A DNA stretch of 64,000 nucleotides from JAADEM01 sp965371855 (GTDB taxonomy: Bacteria; Bacteroidota; Bacteroidia; Bacteroidales; Marinilabiliaceae), in NCBI GenBank assembly GCA_965371855.1, contig CBDUZZ010000002.1:53982-117981 (forward strand). The letters are read 5' to 3'. Position 1 is the first letter of the stretch; every line of letters begins with the position of its first letter. Under the pieces are notes generated by a model that did not search any database, was not told the origin of the DNA, and saw only the letters and a list, made by a program, of their open reading frames with translations. Below, piece by piece: positions 26,217 through 35,788 of the stretch. The position numbers and the translations under genes are program-made.

Positions 26217-27305
26217 ATGATTATGAAAAATATAATTAATCTGGTAATAATTTTTGCATTAATGTTTTCGTGTACACCACCTGATGTGGGTTATATAAGC
26301 AATAATATTCATGCACTTGAGGATACTGTTTTTGTTCCACGTGGTGTGTTTATGACCTCGGCTGCACCGTCAAACGAAGGTTCTACCTATCCTATGCATT
26401 GGGAATTTAAAAACATTACTGATGAAGCAGGTAATGAGACACAAGATCTGTTTGATAAACATGAAATCCTGATTTGGACAGCCTCTTTTAATCCTACTAC
26501 GGATACAACACTTGAACTTGCGAAGGAAAAGCTTGAGCTTAGTGAAGAGCCATCTATTCTTCTGAATTCAGTGAGTGGAGAGATGGCCTTTACACAAGCT
26601 TCTAAGTTAGTTGAGAAAGCTGATATTTATAAAGTTAATATGTTAGTGTCTAATATTCGTGGGCAAAAAGAACTGGATGACTATGTGGTAATTAAATTGG
26701 GTGAATTTTTGCCTGTTGAATTTACTGTTCAGATGAGATCCAGATTGTATCTTAATAAGGCTGCAGGGGGTAAAGATATTGGGTATACAGGTGTTATTAC
26801 CGGACCTTATGATGATCAGATACCTGAAGTATTGGCTGGCACACATCCTTATTTTCGTATAACAAAGGTGAGTGATGAACCTGCATTGGGTCTTAAATGG
26901 AATATGCACATTTGTGATAGTTATGGCAATGAAATACCTACATCAGAGGTTACGTTTTATCCTTCGGGAGCTGGTTATCTTCAGAATTTTCATGGGAATT
27001 CAGTAGAAACAGTAGATCATGGAGATTATTTTGAATTTAATCTGCCAGCCCCTCCAATGCCTCAGTACAGTCCGAATTATGGTGGAGGTAATTCTGACCT
27101 TATGTATTATTTAGCTACTGATAAAGCATTTATTGTTGATACAGTTGCTTATGAAGCTGATAATGGTGAAACTGACTGGTCTATATACAAGGATATTGAT
27201 ACCGGTGAAGTTATGAACTATGCTTATATAAGATGGGGGATTCATATAAACGATAGTGGTACATGGAAATTAGAGATGAGAATTCCTTATACTAAAAAGA
27301 AATAA
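26217..27305 (+). CDS. SusCD-linked lipoprotein, DUF5007-like
   Basis: The 362-residue protein has a lipobox (FALMFSCTPP) and the segment YISNNIHALEDTVFVPRGVF, which I associate with DUF5007 proteins found after SusD and FAS1 genes; that family name is from memory. The middle and C-terminal parts look beta-rich with no enzyme motif. It is the last gene of the operon, followed by a strong terminator. A role as surface ligand-binding protein is inference. A second ATG at 26223 could be the start. Confidence 0.6.
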   Translation: MIMKNIINLVIIFALMFSCTPPDVGYISNNIHALEDTVFVPRGVFMTSAAPSNEGSTYPMHWEFKNITDEAGNETQDLFDKHEILIWTASFNPTTDTTLELAKEKLELSEEPSILLNSVSGEMAFTQASKLVEKADIYKVNMLVSNIRGQKELDDYVVIKLGEFLPVEFTVQMRSRLYLNKAAGGKDIGYTGVITGPYDDQIPEVLAGTHPYFRITKVSDEPALGLKWNMHICDSYGNEIPTSEVTFYPSGAGYLQNFHGNSVETVDHGDYFEFNLPAPPMPQYSPNYGGGNSDLMYYLATDKAFIVDTVAYEADNGETDWSIYKDIDTGEVMNYAYIRWGIHINDSGTWKLEMRIPYTKKK

Positions 27306-27336
27306 GGAATATTTATTTATTTTATTTAATTTAATT

Positions 27337-27375
27337 AAAGCAGGCTGATTATTAAGTATTAGCCTGCTTTTTTTT
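27337..27375 (+). terminator. Rho-independent terminator of the SusCD-FAS1 operon
   Basis: AAAGCAGGCT, a 14-nt loop, and AGCCTGCTTT followed by a run of T. It lies 32 nt after the stop of the last gene. Confidence 0.88.
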
Positions 27376-27443
27376 GCATAGGTTGTTATAGTGGGTTAGG
27401 ATCATTTCAAAAAGTTGAGGAGAAAAACTAAGATTTAAGCTTA

Positions 27444-27521
27444 GCCTGAAAGGCCAAAATAACGAAGCCCATGGCATCGCCATACGTATTTAATTCAGAA
27501 TATCATACGCCCTGAAAGGGC
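27444..27521. repeat. Two GCC(C)TGAAAG(G)GC palindromes
   Basis: GCCTGAAAGGC at 27444-27454 and GCCCTGAAAGGGC at 27509-27521 are short palindromes in the same orientation, 65 nt apart, between the operon terminator and the tRNA promoter. They resemble REP-like units seen in many Bacteroidota intergenic regions; the classification is from memory. Confidence 0.55.
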
Positions 27522-27585
27522 AGCATAATCAATTCCATAAATCGCATTTGCGGTTTGCTCCACGAATAAAGTGAACTATTACTAT

Positions 27586-27614
27586 TTGCAAAACATCATA
27601 AATTACTATCTTTG
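27586..27614 (+). promoter_or_regulatory. tRNA-Leu promoter (TTG - 18 nt - TATCTTTG)
   Basis: A TTG at 27586-27588 and TATCTTTG at 27607-27614 are separated by 18 nt, matching the Bacteroidota vegetative promoter. The tRNA begins 26 nt after the -7 box. Confidence 0.75.
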
Positions 27615-27639
27615 CAATCGCTAAAGAAAAACTACTCAC

Positions 27640-27723
27640 GCCCGGATGGCGAAATTGGTAGACGCGCTGGTTTCAGGGACCAGTGTCAGCAATGACGTGC
27701 AGGTTCGAGTCCTGTTCCGGGCA
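27640..27723 (+). tRNA. tRNA-Leu (anticodon CAG)
   Basis: Acceptor GCCCGGA pairs with TCCGGGC. The D-arm has the Leu-type GCGAAATTGGTAGACGC. The anticodon stem CTGGT/ACCAG encloses TTCAGGG, giving anticodon CAG for CUG codons. A long variable arm and GGTTCGAGTCC T-arm follow. CCA is not encoded. Confidence 0.95.
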
Positions 27724-28198
27724 CAACTAAGAAAACAATAATAAAAGCGCATAAAATCAATGCTTTTTACCCTGAATTATGCATAAACCCGGTTTCAAGG
27801 TAATAAATTCATTTTTTGCATTTCATATCTGACTACAGCGGTGGATAATTGTTGGGAATATGCAGTAAGGGATGATTGTTATTTAGAATAGTTTTAAATA
27901 GGGTGTTGGTTTTTATCAAAAAGAGGGTAAATTTACGAAAAGGGTATAGCTATCCCACTCACAACTTATTGCCAATATAAGGCTTGATGGTTTTGTCAAG
28001 TACACGTCAGCACCGGACGGTTTCAAATATCCTAAATACTGTTGTTTGAATATCACGTAAAGCAAAGGTTCTAGGAAATTCTATCTTTATCTTGGTCTTT
28101 AACCCAACTTGGCTATAATCAAATCTACTCTCCACCATCCCAAACACTTACAAAATTAGTGGTACACTACATATTTTTTCACTGTCGGTTGTGAGTGC
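27724..28198. other. 475-nt stretch without a convincing gene
   Basis: No intact gene is visible. A minus-strand open stretch near 27960-28025 reads GADVYLTKPSS, which faintly recalls the end of a response-regulator receiver domain, but it is too short to call. The stretch leads into a cluster of gene fragments, so it is probably decayed DNA. Confidence 0.4.
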
Positions 28199-28552
28199 TT
28201 ACAGTTTGTAGCATCGTATATCTGCCTGACCTCCGATATTGGATTTGATGGTTTTCTGATGTGTATTGTAAATATCCCAAAGTTCACCATCTTCGGTTTT
28301 CTGATAGTTTGTTCTGATGAAATAAACACCTTTTGATTTATCGTCCTTGATTTTATTTTCTGTAATTGTCCATGTTATATCTATTGCTTTGCCGGCAATA
28401 CTTATCAGTGCTTTTTTAGTTTGCCCGTCAAGCATGCCCAGAGATGTAAAATAGTCTCCTAGTCCAAATTTGTCAAGCGCCTGTTTACAAAGGTGCTCTG
28501 CCCCAAATTCTTTTACATCTTCAACTTCAATATTCCAATAATAATAAGCTTA
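28199..28552 (-). pseudogene. Internally deleted transposase remnant, IS1634-like
   Basis: The minus frame is open from about 28552 to the stop at 28199 with an ATG only at 28435. The upstream part (VKEFGAEHLCKQALDKFGLG) and the C-terminal part (GVYFIRTN, then LWDIYN) resemble segments that lie far apart in IS1634-family transposases (EFGAEWL-type box; GYYFLRTN...IWxxYN box). Here they are only about 40 residues apart, so the core with the catalytic residues is deleted. The protein also stops early. The family call is from memory. Confidence 0.5.
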
Positions 28553-28740
28553 ATTTAGGTGAAGAATTAGGGGTGATCTCCTATAATGATACGCCTGTCA
28601 AGGAAGTTCTGGCAAATGGTATTAGCGTTATTACCATTGATTTTGAGGAAATGGGAGCTAGAGCAGGTGAATTTCTGATAAATAGGCAGGAAACAAGAAT
28701 CGTACTGCCAACAAAGTTTATCTCCAGAAAAACTCCTTAA
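28546..28740 (+). pseudogene. LacI-family regulator, C-terminal fragment
   Basis: The open frame reads GVISYNDTPVKEVLANGI, then VITIDFEEMGARAGEFLINR and ends FISRKTP. This is the last ~60 residues of the periplasmic-binding-like domain of LacI regulators. The DNA-binding domain is absent. The fragment abuts the transposase remnant on the left at about 28550 and overlaps the next fragment on the right. Confidence 0.75.
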
Positions 28741-28741
28741 T

Positions 28742-29059
28742 CAATTCAAAGTCGATACCATTGGATTATTCCCTTTAACATCTCATAACTGGGATGTATA
28801 TAATAAACTGGAAGATGTAGGCGAAAACTGGCGATACAATGATGAATGGGGAATGACTCACCACTTCCCGAAAGAGAACGGACATTGGTTCAGTATTGTG
28901 CAGAATCCGCTGATGAATGAAAATTTAACCGCAGATGTAATTATTAACCATCAGTGGCCCGATGCAGGTAATATTGAACGGATAAAAGGTTTGAGAGAAA
29001 AAGCATTACAATATCGGAAGCAGGGAAAACTGGTAATGCTGAAAGGATTATGCCCCTGA
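28742..29059 (+). pseudogene. Uroporphyrinogen-decarboxylase-like protein, internal/N-terminal fragment
   Basis: About 105 codons read FKVDTIGLFPLTSHNWDVYN, GENWRYNDEWGMTHHFP and INHQWPDAGNIERIKGLREK. These belong to the UroD/methyltransferase-like family that often accompanies sugar-utilisation genes in Bacteroidota. The frame stops right after MLKGLC, where intact members continue into the second half, and no proper N-terminus is present. Family assignment is by recognition of the motifs. Confidence 0.65.
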
Positions 29060-29526
29060 TTATTATATATTCATGTGCCGGAGTTGGAGGTATTGCCGGG
29101 GGATGGTTGTCTTCCCATTTTATAAAATCGGGAAAAAGTATTGATTATTCGAGGAAAATATGCAGCCTTATTTGCGCATTATTGGTAATCCCAATAATAC
29201 TGGTACTACAAATAAATAATTTATGGATAGTTATCGGGTTAATATCATTGGCTACGGCTGCGCATAATGGGTGGGCAGCCATTTTTTTCACCGTTGTATC
29301 TGATATTTTCCCCAAAAATGCTGTAGGTACAGTAGTTGGGTTATCAGGTTTTACCGGTTCAATAGGTGGTGTCCTGGCTGCTTCATCTGTCGGGCTGGTC
29401 CTTGAATTCACCGATAGCTATTTTTTAATCTTTTCAATAGCCGGGGTCATGTATTTATTAGCATGGCTTGTATTTAAATTGTTGATTCCAAAAATTGAAC
29501 CAATAAAATTGAAGGTTAAAAGATAA
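29050..29526 (+). pseudogene. MFS transporter (hexuronate/phthalate type), C-terminal fragment
   Basis: The 158-residue frame starts at an ATG that coincides with the deletion joint and holds about five membrane helices, beginning PLIIIYSCAGVGGIAGGWLS and including WAAIFFTVVSDIFPKNAVG with VVGLSGFTGSIGG. This is the C-terminal third to half of an anion:cation symporter of the ExuT type (normally about 430 residues). The N-terminal bundle is missing, so it cannot transport. Confidence 0.75.
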
Positions 29527-29631
29527 TGCGAAATGAGCAAAATAACAGAAGCTTTTTATTTCCTTTTAATTTAATTTTGCTTCAATCTTGAGCATGAAAA
29601 TACTTTTATTTAATCTTTAAAAAGTTCAATT

Positions 29632-30927
29632 ATGAATAATCAGTTTAGCTTTACACGTCTATGGTTTTCAATGGCAGTTATTATATGCGTTATTAATATT
29701 AACCAACTTTCTGCTCAACCTAACTTCCCTGCAAAATCACCCGACAGGATTGTTTTAAACTTAACCGAAGACCCATCCACCTCAATGGCAGTGACTTGGC
29801 GTACAGACACAACTATTCAAACCTGTTATTGTGAATTACAGCCTGCATCCGATACACGGATAAACCCTAAAGAGAGTAAATCTTTTAAAGCACAAACAAT
29901 AACTGTAGAGTATTCATATGAAATCGACCCAACTGTACATGCAAAACAGCATTCACATATTTTAACCGGGCTAAAACCCGGATCAAAATATATTTACCGT
30001 GTAGGAAGCGTAGAAAACTGGAGCGATTGGTTTCAGTTTCAGACTCCTTCAACTAGCGGGAATGAGTTCTCGTTTATTTACTTTGGTGATTTACAGGATC
30101 CCCAACCTATTATAAAATCAGATTGTTCGAGGGTTATTCGTAAGGCTTATCAGGAAAGTCCGAATTGCGGATTCATGCTTTATGCCGGAGATATAGTTGA
30201 CGACCCGGAAAGGGATACCGAATGGCATAGATGGTTTGATTTCGGTTCATTTATATTTGCAACTACTCCTCAAATTATGACTCCGGGAAATCATGAATAC
30301 GAAGGCAAAATTCTGGATTCTCATTGGAATTCTCAATTTACGTTTCCCCAAAACGGGCCTTCCGGACTTGAAGGAACCTGCTTTTTTGTCGATTATGAAA
30401 ATCTACGCCTTATCTCGATAAATTCCGCAGCAGATAATGAACTGAGGAATAAATCGGGGATTTCGCTAAAATCACAAAAAGCCTGGCTGGATTCGGTACT
30501 TACCAACAATCCTAAAAAATGGACTATCCTAACCACTCACCTTCCTTTCTATTCCCCAAAAGAGACCAGGGATAATCCTCATATTAGAAAACATTTTCAG
30601 CCAATAATTGAAAAACACGGAGTCGATATGGTTCTTACCGGACACGACCACTCGTACGGAAGAGGAACAGCATCAGACAACCCGAATATAAAACCATCAA
30701 TCGTATATGTTGTATCAGTGGGTGGTCCGAAATTTTATCCGGCAGGCGACAAGGAATGGATGCAAAAAAGCATTTCTGACACACAACTCTACCAGGTAAT
30801 TTCTATAAAGGACAACATCCTCTCATTTAAAGCATATTCAGCAAGCGGAAAACTTCTTGATGAACTAAAGTTGAAGAAACAAAAAAATGGCACAAATAAA
30901 TTATATGAATTAATGCCGTCTCAATAA
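29632..30927 (+). CDS. Purple acid phosphatase-like metallophosphoesterase
   Basis: The 431-residue secreted protein has a signal peptide, an N-terminal fibronectin-like Purple_acid_Ph_N domain (about residues 35-140, VLNLTEDPSTSMAVTWRT) and a metallophosphatase domain with the usual blocks: FGDLQDPQ, GDIVDD, GNHEYEG, TTHLPFYS and GHDHSYGRG. Metal ligands are all visible. It would release phosphate from organic esters in the periplasm. A TAATTTTG -7-like box lies at 29572-29579. The next gene, a glycerophosphodiesterase, starts 41 nt downstream and suggests joint action on phosphodiesters. Confidence 0.9.
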   Translation: MNNQFSFTRLWFSMAVIICVININQLSAQPNFPAKSPDRIVLNLTEDPSTSMAVTWRTDTTIQTCYCELQPASDTRINPKESKSFKAQTITVEYSYEIDPTVHAKQHSHILTGLKPGSKYIYRVGSVENWSDWFQFQTPSTSGNEFSFIYFGDLQDPQPIIKSDCSRVIRKAYQESPNCGFMLYAGDIVDDPERDTEWHRWFDFGSFIFATTPQIMTPGNHEYEGKILDSHWNSQFTFPQNGPSGLEGTCFFVDYENLRLISINSAADNELRNKSGISLKSQKAWLDSVLTNNPKKWTILTTHLPFYSPKETRDNPHIRKHFQPIIEKHGVDMVLTGHDHSYGRGTASDNPNIKPSIVYVVSVGGPKFYPAGDKEWMQKSISDTQLYQVISIKDNILSFKAYSASGKLLDELKLKKQKNGTNKLYELMPSQ

Positions 30928-30968
30928 AACAATCCAATTATTTATTAACATTTTTTAAAAATTAAATT

Positions 30969-31873
30969 ATGAAACGTTATTTTTCTTTTATCAGTCTTCT
31001 CTTTATCCTGTTGCAAATAAGCTTTACCGGGCTTGCCCAAAAGAGCAACATTGATACAATTCTTGAGAAATTCCATGATGCTAATTCTGATTATGTGTTG
31101 GTTGCAGCTCATCGAGGCGACTGGCGCAATGCCCCGGAAAATTCCCTTCAGGCAATTAAGAATTGTATAGAAATGGGAGTTGACATTGTGGAGATCGATG
31201 TGAGCTTGACCAAAGACTCAATTCCTGTTCTGATGCATGACAGAACGATTGACCGCACTACCAACGGGAAAGGGAAGATAGAAGACTGGACTTTAGATTC
31301 ACTGAGAACATTGTATTTGAGAAATGGTTGTGGAGGAGTCACACGTCACAAAATCCCGACACTGGAAGAGGCTATGAACCTGATGAAAGGTAAAATCATG
31401 GTTAATCTGGATAAAAGTTGGGGTTATATGGATAAAGTATATGAAGTACTAAAGAAAACAGGAACGGTAGACCATGGCATCTTAAAAGGCACCAAGGATG
31501 TAGATCATCTCAAAGATCAATACGGGGCATTAATGAATGAGATTATTTACATGCCTATTATAAGGGAAAGAACTCCAGACCTTGAAGGCCATGTGGATGA
31601 TTTTCTTAAAAAATGTAAACCGGTAGCATTCGAGGCATTATATAAAAGTGATGATTCTCCTATGTTAAACGTGATTAAAACCATCAGAAAAAGCGGTTCT
31701 CGGATTTGGGTTAACACGTTGGGTGCATCGGTATGTGGAGGACATGACGACGACCGTGCCGTGGATGATCCGGACGGAGCTTGGGGGTGGGTGATTGAGC
31801 ATGGTGCCAATATTATCCAGACCGGCCGGAGTTGTTAATAGAATACCTGCGAGAGAAAGAACTCCATGATTAA
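30969..31873 (+). pseudogene. Glycerophosphodiester phosphodiesterase, 4-nt frameshift near the 3' end
   Basis: The frame from 30969 gives 289 residues with a signal peptide and the GDPD motifs AAHRGDWRNAPENS, EIDVSLTKDS and MHDRTIDRTTNG. It ends in IIQTGRSC at 31838. The paralog at 33425 ends IIQTDEPELLIKYL. Here the DNA reads CAGACCGGCCGGAGTTG; restoring one ACCG unit gives Q-T-D-R-P-E-L-L and keeps the frame open through IEYLREKELHD to TAA at 31871-31873. So a deletion of one copy of a tandem ACCG explains it. Catalytic residues are upstream of the break, so the truncated protein could still fold or act. Confidence 0.8.
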
Positions 31874-32033
31874 AACCTGCCCTACTTACTGTAAAGGCGA
31901 AGCCTGTAGGTGGGATTTATGATTTTTAAGTATTAATCTATTTTGAATTAAATGAAATGATAGATACATTACAATAGATCGTTAGATTTTGAGATAATTA
32001 AGATAAGAAATAATTCAATTCATTAAAACAATC

Positions 32034-33293
32034 ATGAAAATTCACAAGTATTCAGCATTAAGTGCACTCCTTTTTTTATCTGTAATCTGTTTTTCTACAA
32101 CAGATACATTTGCACAGGAAAACCAGATAAAAGACTCTGTTAAGGCAGACAAATCGCTGTCGAATTTTGATCCTAAATATGAGAAGATCAAGTCCAGGGT
32201 GAGCTATGTTCCGGGGATTAAGGTTATTAGGGGCGAAACTCATGTGATCGTACCCGAACACGAAAGTTTTTGTCCGGCCGGTAGCGTTTTTAAATTTAAC
32301 AATGGCGATATTCAGGTGTATGACCGGCGCTCCGGCGATGGCGGAAAGACCTGGTCCCAGGTAGGACATATTCTGGAGAATTCCACATACCAGTATCCCG
32401 GACCGGATGGGGAAGTGATCATGTTCCAGTCTGATAATCCCGCTGGAAGTTCTACCAGCGAAGGAAGACCGGAAATTTCACTACAGAAAACGGATCAGGA
32501 AGGTGTTTTAGAGGCTAATTTTTTCCGTTCAAAAGATAATGGACTTAGCAGAGAAAGTGACCCTGCTAAAATTTACCTGTCGGAAAAGTTTAGGGATTGG
32601 ACTGGCGTTCTGTGTCGCAAAATTGTTGGACTTGATGATGGTAGTCTGCTTATGAGTATGTACTGTAGAAATGCAAAAGAGAATAATATTGAACTGAAAT
32701 TTCGCACTATGGTGATACGCTCAACCGATCGGGGTAAGACCTGGCACTATCTTTCAACTATAGCATTTGATATGACAGAAGATGAGCGGGGTGAAGGTTT
32801 TGATGAAACATCTTTGCTGGTTCTTCCCGATGGCAAAATTCTTAGTTTCATGAGATCAGGTGCGAGTTACCAAGCCTCTTTAGGCAGTTTCAATAACAAC
32901 GATTGGGATAATAAAATGCCTTTTAGTTACGGGACACAGACACCTATTTATATGAGCATTTCCGATGATGGGGGTAAAAACTGGAGTTGTGCCGACCCGA
33001 TAACTTCTCACGGTGTTTGGCCGGGTGCAGTTCAGATGGAAAACGGGATCATAGCAGTGAGTTATGGACGACCGGGAAATTGGTTGATGTTTAATGATGG
33101 CAAGAGTGAGGGCTGGGGTCCTATTATTCCATTCTACAATGACCTTTATCCCCCTGATTGCGGCAATTATATTTCTATGGCAGAGGTGGCTCCGAATATT
33201 TTGCTGGTAGTGTATTCCCGCACCAATCCTAACGACTATTGGAAAAGTGAATTTGTGGGAACGTACTTTCACGTAAAGCGAATAGTGGAGTAG
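32034..33293 (+). CDS. Sialidase-like (BNR/Asp-box) secreted protein
   Basis: The 419-residue protein has a signal peptide and at least three Asp-boxes: SGDGGKTWSQ, STDRGKTWHYL and SDDGGKNWSC. The fold is a six-blade propeller of the exo-alpha-sialidase superfamily. The Arg triad cannot be placed by eye, so true sialidase activity is unproven; many such PUL proteins act on other sugars or none. It lies between two glycerophosphodiesterase paralogs. Confidence 0.75.
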   Translation: MKIHKYSALSALLFLSVICFSTTDTFAQENQIKDSVKADKSLSNFDPKYEKIKSRVSYVPGIKVIRGETHVIVPEHESFCPAGSVFKFNNGDIQVYDRRSGDGGKTWSQVGHILENSTYQYPGPDGEVIMFQSDNPAGSSTSEGRPEISLQKTDQEGVLEANFFRSKDNGLSRESDPAKIYLSEKFRDWTGVLCRKIVGLDDGSLLMSMYCRNAKENNIELKFRTMVIRSTDRGKTWHYLSTIAFDMTEDERGEGFDETSLLVLPDGKILSFMRSGASYQASLGSFNNNDWDNKMPFSYGTQTPIYMSISDDGGKNWSCADPITSHGVWPGAVQMENGIIAVSYGRPGNWLMFNDGKSEGWGPIIPFYNDLYPPDCGNYISMAEVAPNILLVVYSRTNPNDYWKSEFVGTYFHVKRIVE

Positions 33294-33355
33294 AGTACTC
33301 TTTGTTAATTACTTTAGGACAGTGGTATAAATAAATTACCAACTAAATAATTCCA

Positions 33356-33389
33356 CGTCCTTTACATGATTCAAGGATAATGTCTTACT
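33356..33389 (+). repeat. 34-nt repeat, copy 1 (CGTCCTTTAnnTGATTnAAGG)
   Basis: The sequence CGTCCTTTACATGATTCAAGG and following ATAATG..TTACT recurs without gaps at 35789-35822. Copy 1 lies after the sialidase-like gene, 36 nt before the second GDPD. Function unknown; possibly a shared processing or regulatory site, or the edge of an old duplication. Confidence 0.55.
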
Positions 33390-33424
33390 CAATTATTTAT
33401 TAATATTTTAAAAAATTTTGAATT

Positions 33425-34288
33425 ATGAAACGTTATTTTTCTTTTATTAGACTTCTCCTTATCCTGTTGCAAATAAGCTTTACCGGGCTTGCCCAAAAGA
33501 GCAACATTGATACAATTCTTGAGAAATTTCATGATGCTAATTCTGAATATGTGATGGTTGCTGCTCACCGGGCTGCCCATAACGTGTATCCTGAGAATTC
33601 TATCCCCGCGATTAAACACGCTATTGAATTAGGCGTTGATATTGTTGAGATGGATGCAAGAACAACAAAGGACGGAATAGTAGTAATAATGCATGATAAA
33701 ACGATTGACAGGACAACAAATGGAACCGGAAGAGTTGAAGACCATACTTTAGCTGAGCTCAAAACATTTCGGCTAAAGAAAAAAGATGGAACGCTAACAG
33801 ACGAAACGATACCAACTTTGGAAGAAGCACTACAAGCAATTTCCGGAAATATCATGATTGATATTCACATTGTAGCCGACAATGTGAAGGGTATTGTTGA
33901 GGCGGTAAAGAAAACAGAAACACAAAATCAGGTGCTATACTTCTGTAGTAACGATGATAACCTGAAAAAGATTCAATTTTTGGATGAGAACTCAATGCTT
34001 ATGCCTCTTGCCCGATCACACCAGGCGGCAGACTCTACAATGAAGGTTTTTAACCCCAAGGTTATTCATATCTATCCATATTTCTACACAGCAGAAGTAA
34101 CAGAACTAATAAGAAGTAACAATGCCAGGGTATGGATTAATGCTCTTGGAAAAACTGATGAGAAAATTCGTAAAGGAAAAGCTGAAAAAGCATTAGAGAA
34201 ATTGCTTCAACACAAAGCAAACATTATTCAGACAGACGAACCGGAATTGTTAATAAAATATCTTGAATCGAAGGGATTGAGAGACTGA
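33425..34288 (+). CDS. Glycerophosphodiester phosphodiesterase family protein
   Basis: The 287-residue protein has a signal peptide and a GDPD barrel with AAHRAAHNVYPENS, EMDARTTKDG and MHDKTIDRTTNG; catalytic His residues are present, although HRG is HRA. Its first ~48 residues and about 35 nt upstream are nearly identical to the gene at 30969, while the bodies differ strongly. It would split glycerophosphodiesters such as glycerophosphocholine to glycerol-3-phosphate and an alcohol in the periplasm, if the substrate is standard. It is complete at the C-terminus, unlike its paralog. Confidence 0.85.
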   Translation: MKRYFSFIRLLLILLQISFTGLAQKSNIDTILEKFHDANSEYVMVAAHRAAHNVYPENSIPAIKHAIELGVDIVEMDARTTKDGIVVIMHDKTIDRTTNGTGRVEDHTLAELKTFRLKKKDGTLTDETIPTLEEALQAISGNIMIDIHIVADNVKGIVEAVKKTETQNQVLYFCSNDDNLKKIQFLDENSMLMPLARSHQAADSTMKVFNPKVIHIYPYFYTAEVTELIRSNNARVWINALGKTDEKIRKGKAEKALEKLLQHKANIIQTDEPELLIKYLESKGLRD

Positions 34289-34300
34289 TAATCTTTTAAA

Positions 34301-35779
34301 ATGAATAATAAATTAATATTAAAAATGATACAAAATCCTATGTGTATTGTAAAAGTCCTATGCTTATCATTTGTATTAGCACTTACAAGTTGTGAAGAAA
34401 AAGTTAGTTCAGACTATTATATTGATTCGGTTTCTGACCCTGTCATCATTTTGAATGGAGATTGGAAAATATCACTAAACCCTTCTTCAGAATTTTGGCA
34501 TGATACTATAATGGACGCTGCATGGAAGGACATCAAAGTTCCAGGTGAAGTGATGATGCAAGGTTTTTCAATCAAAAATGACCAACCTTTTGCCTATAAA
34601 AAAGCAATATCCATTCCTAAAGATTATCAAAATAAAAATATATTTATCCAATTTGAAGGCGTATATAGCTATGCCAGAGTATGGGTTAATGGCAATAAAG
34701 TTAGAGAGCATCACGGGGGATTTACAAGTTGGAAATGTGATATTACACCTTATGTAAAAGCGGGTGAAAAAGCGTGGATTACTGTTGAGGTAACCGATAG
34801 AAAAGATGAGATTTCTTATGGTAGTGGATATGCGAAACATCAAATAGGAGGAATTCTGCGTACTGTAAGTTTATTAGCCTTACCGGGTAATTATCCTGAG
34901 CAGTTAAAAATTGAAACTGAGTTAGATGCTGATTATAACAATTCTGAACTTAAAATTTATGGGAAGCTAAACACTTCTTCAAATAATGCTCTTTTAAAGT
35001 TGAGTTTATACGATGCAGAGAACAATGAAATTCGTTTAGAGAATAATGAATTGCAATTTAATGATGAAACAAATTTCACCATAACAAATCAAATATTAAG
35101 TCCTAAAAAATGGGATGCTGAACATCCTAACTTGTACAAATTAAAAGTTTCGTTTTTTGAGCAAGAAAAATTATTATGGCTTAATACTTATGATGTTGGA
35201 TTCCGAGAAGTAGTTGTTGATGGAAATAAATTACTTGTAAATGGAAAAGCAGTGAAATTAAGAGGTGCTTGTCGCCATGATATACATCCAACACTCGGAC
35301 GTGTTTCAACACCAGATTATGAGTTAAAAGATGTGTTGTTAACAAAAGAGGCTAATATGAATTTTATTAGAACATCACATTATCCACCTACCGAAAACTT
35401 TTTAAAATTATGTGATAAATATGGAATTTATGTAGAAGATGAAACTGCTGTTTGTTTTGTAGGATTTTCCAGAATAGGCGACTATCAACTAACGAGTGTA
35501 ACCCAGGATAGTATTCCTTTTACTGATAAATATCTATCTCAACTGGAAGAAATGGTTGAAAACCATAGAAACCATCCATCTGTTATTATTTGGTCTATTG
35601 GTAATGGAGATATAGGTTGCAGGATATCAAGGCGTAATGATGATATTGTATTGTATATTAATAATCAATGGGACTATGTACATTTTTTTAAGGGAAATTA
35701 TCAGAGAAACATTAAATCTGAGGCAAGCTATTATGGTGAAATAGAATTAAAGATCAATACCAATGTTCAATCAAAATAA
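34301..35779 (+). pseudogene. Glycoside hydrolase family 2, N-terminal part with foreign tail
   Basis: The 492-residue frame has a lipobox (LALTSCEEK), a GH2 sugar-binding domain (FEGVYSYARVWVNGNKV), an Ig-like domain and the start of the TIM barrel with CRHDIHPTLG and TSHYPPTENFLKLCDKYGIY. At the acid/base motif the usual WSIGNES becomes WSIGNGDIGCRISRR, and the last ~55 residues (DIVLYINNQWDYVHFF onward) do not look like GH2. Family members are 800-1000 residues. So the barrel is cut exactly at the catalytic Glu and fused to unrelated coding sequence, and the product should be inactive. A C-terminal GH2 fragment is found at 41342-41650. Confidence 0.75.
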
Positions 35780-35788
35780 ATAGTGTGT

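Noticed and set aside
27960..28025. Receiver-domain fragment GADVYLTKPSS on the minus strand
   Set aside because: Only about 11 residues fit, with no flanking support.
28853..29059. Independent 68-aa protein starting at 28853
   Set aside because: It is an internal ATG of the longer UroD-like fragment, which is open from 28742.
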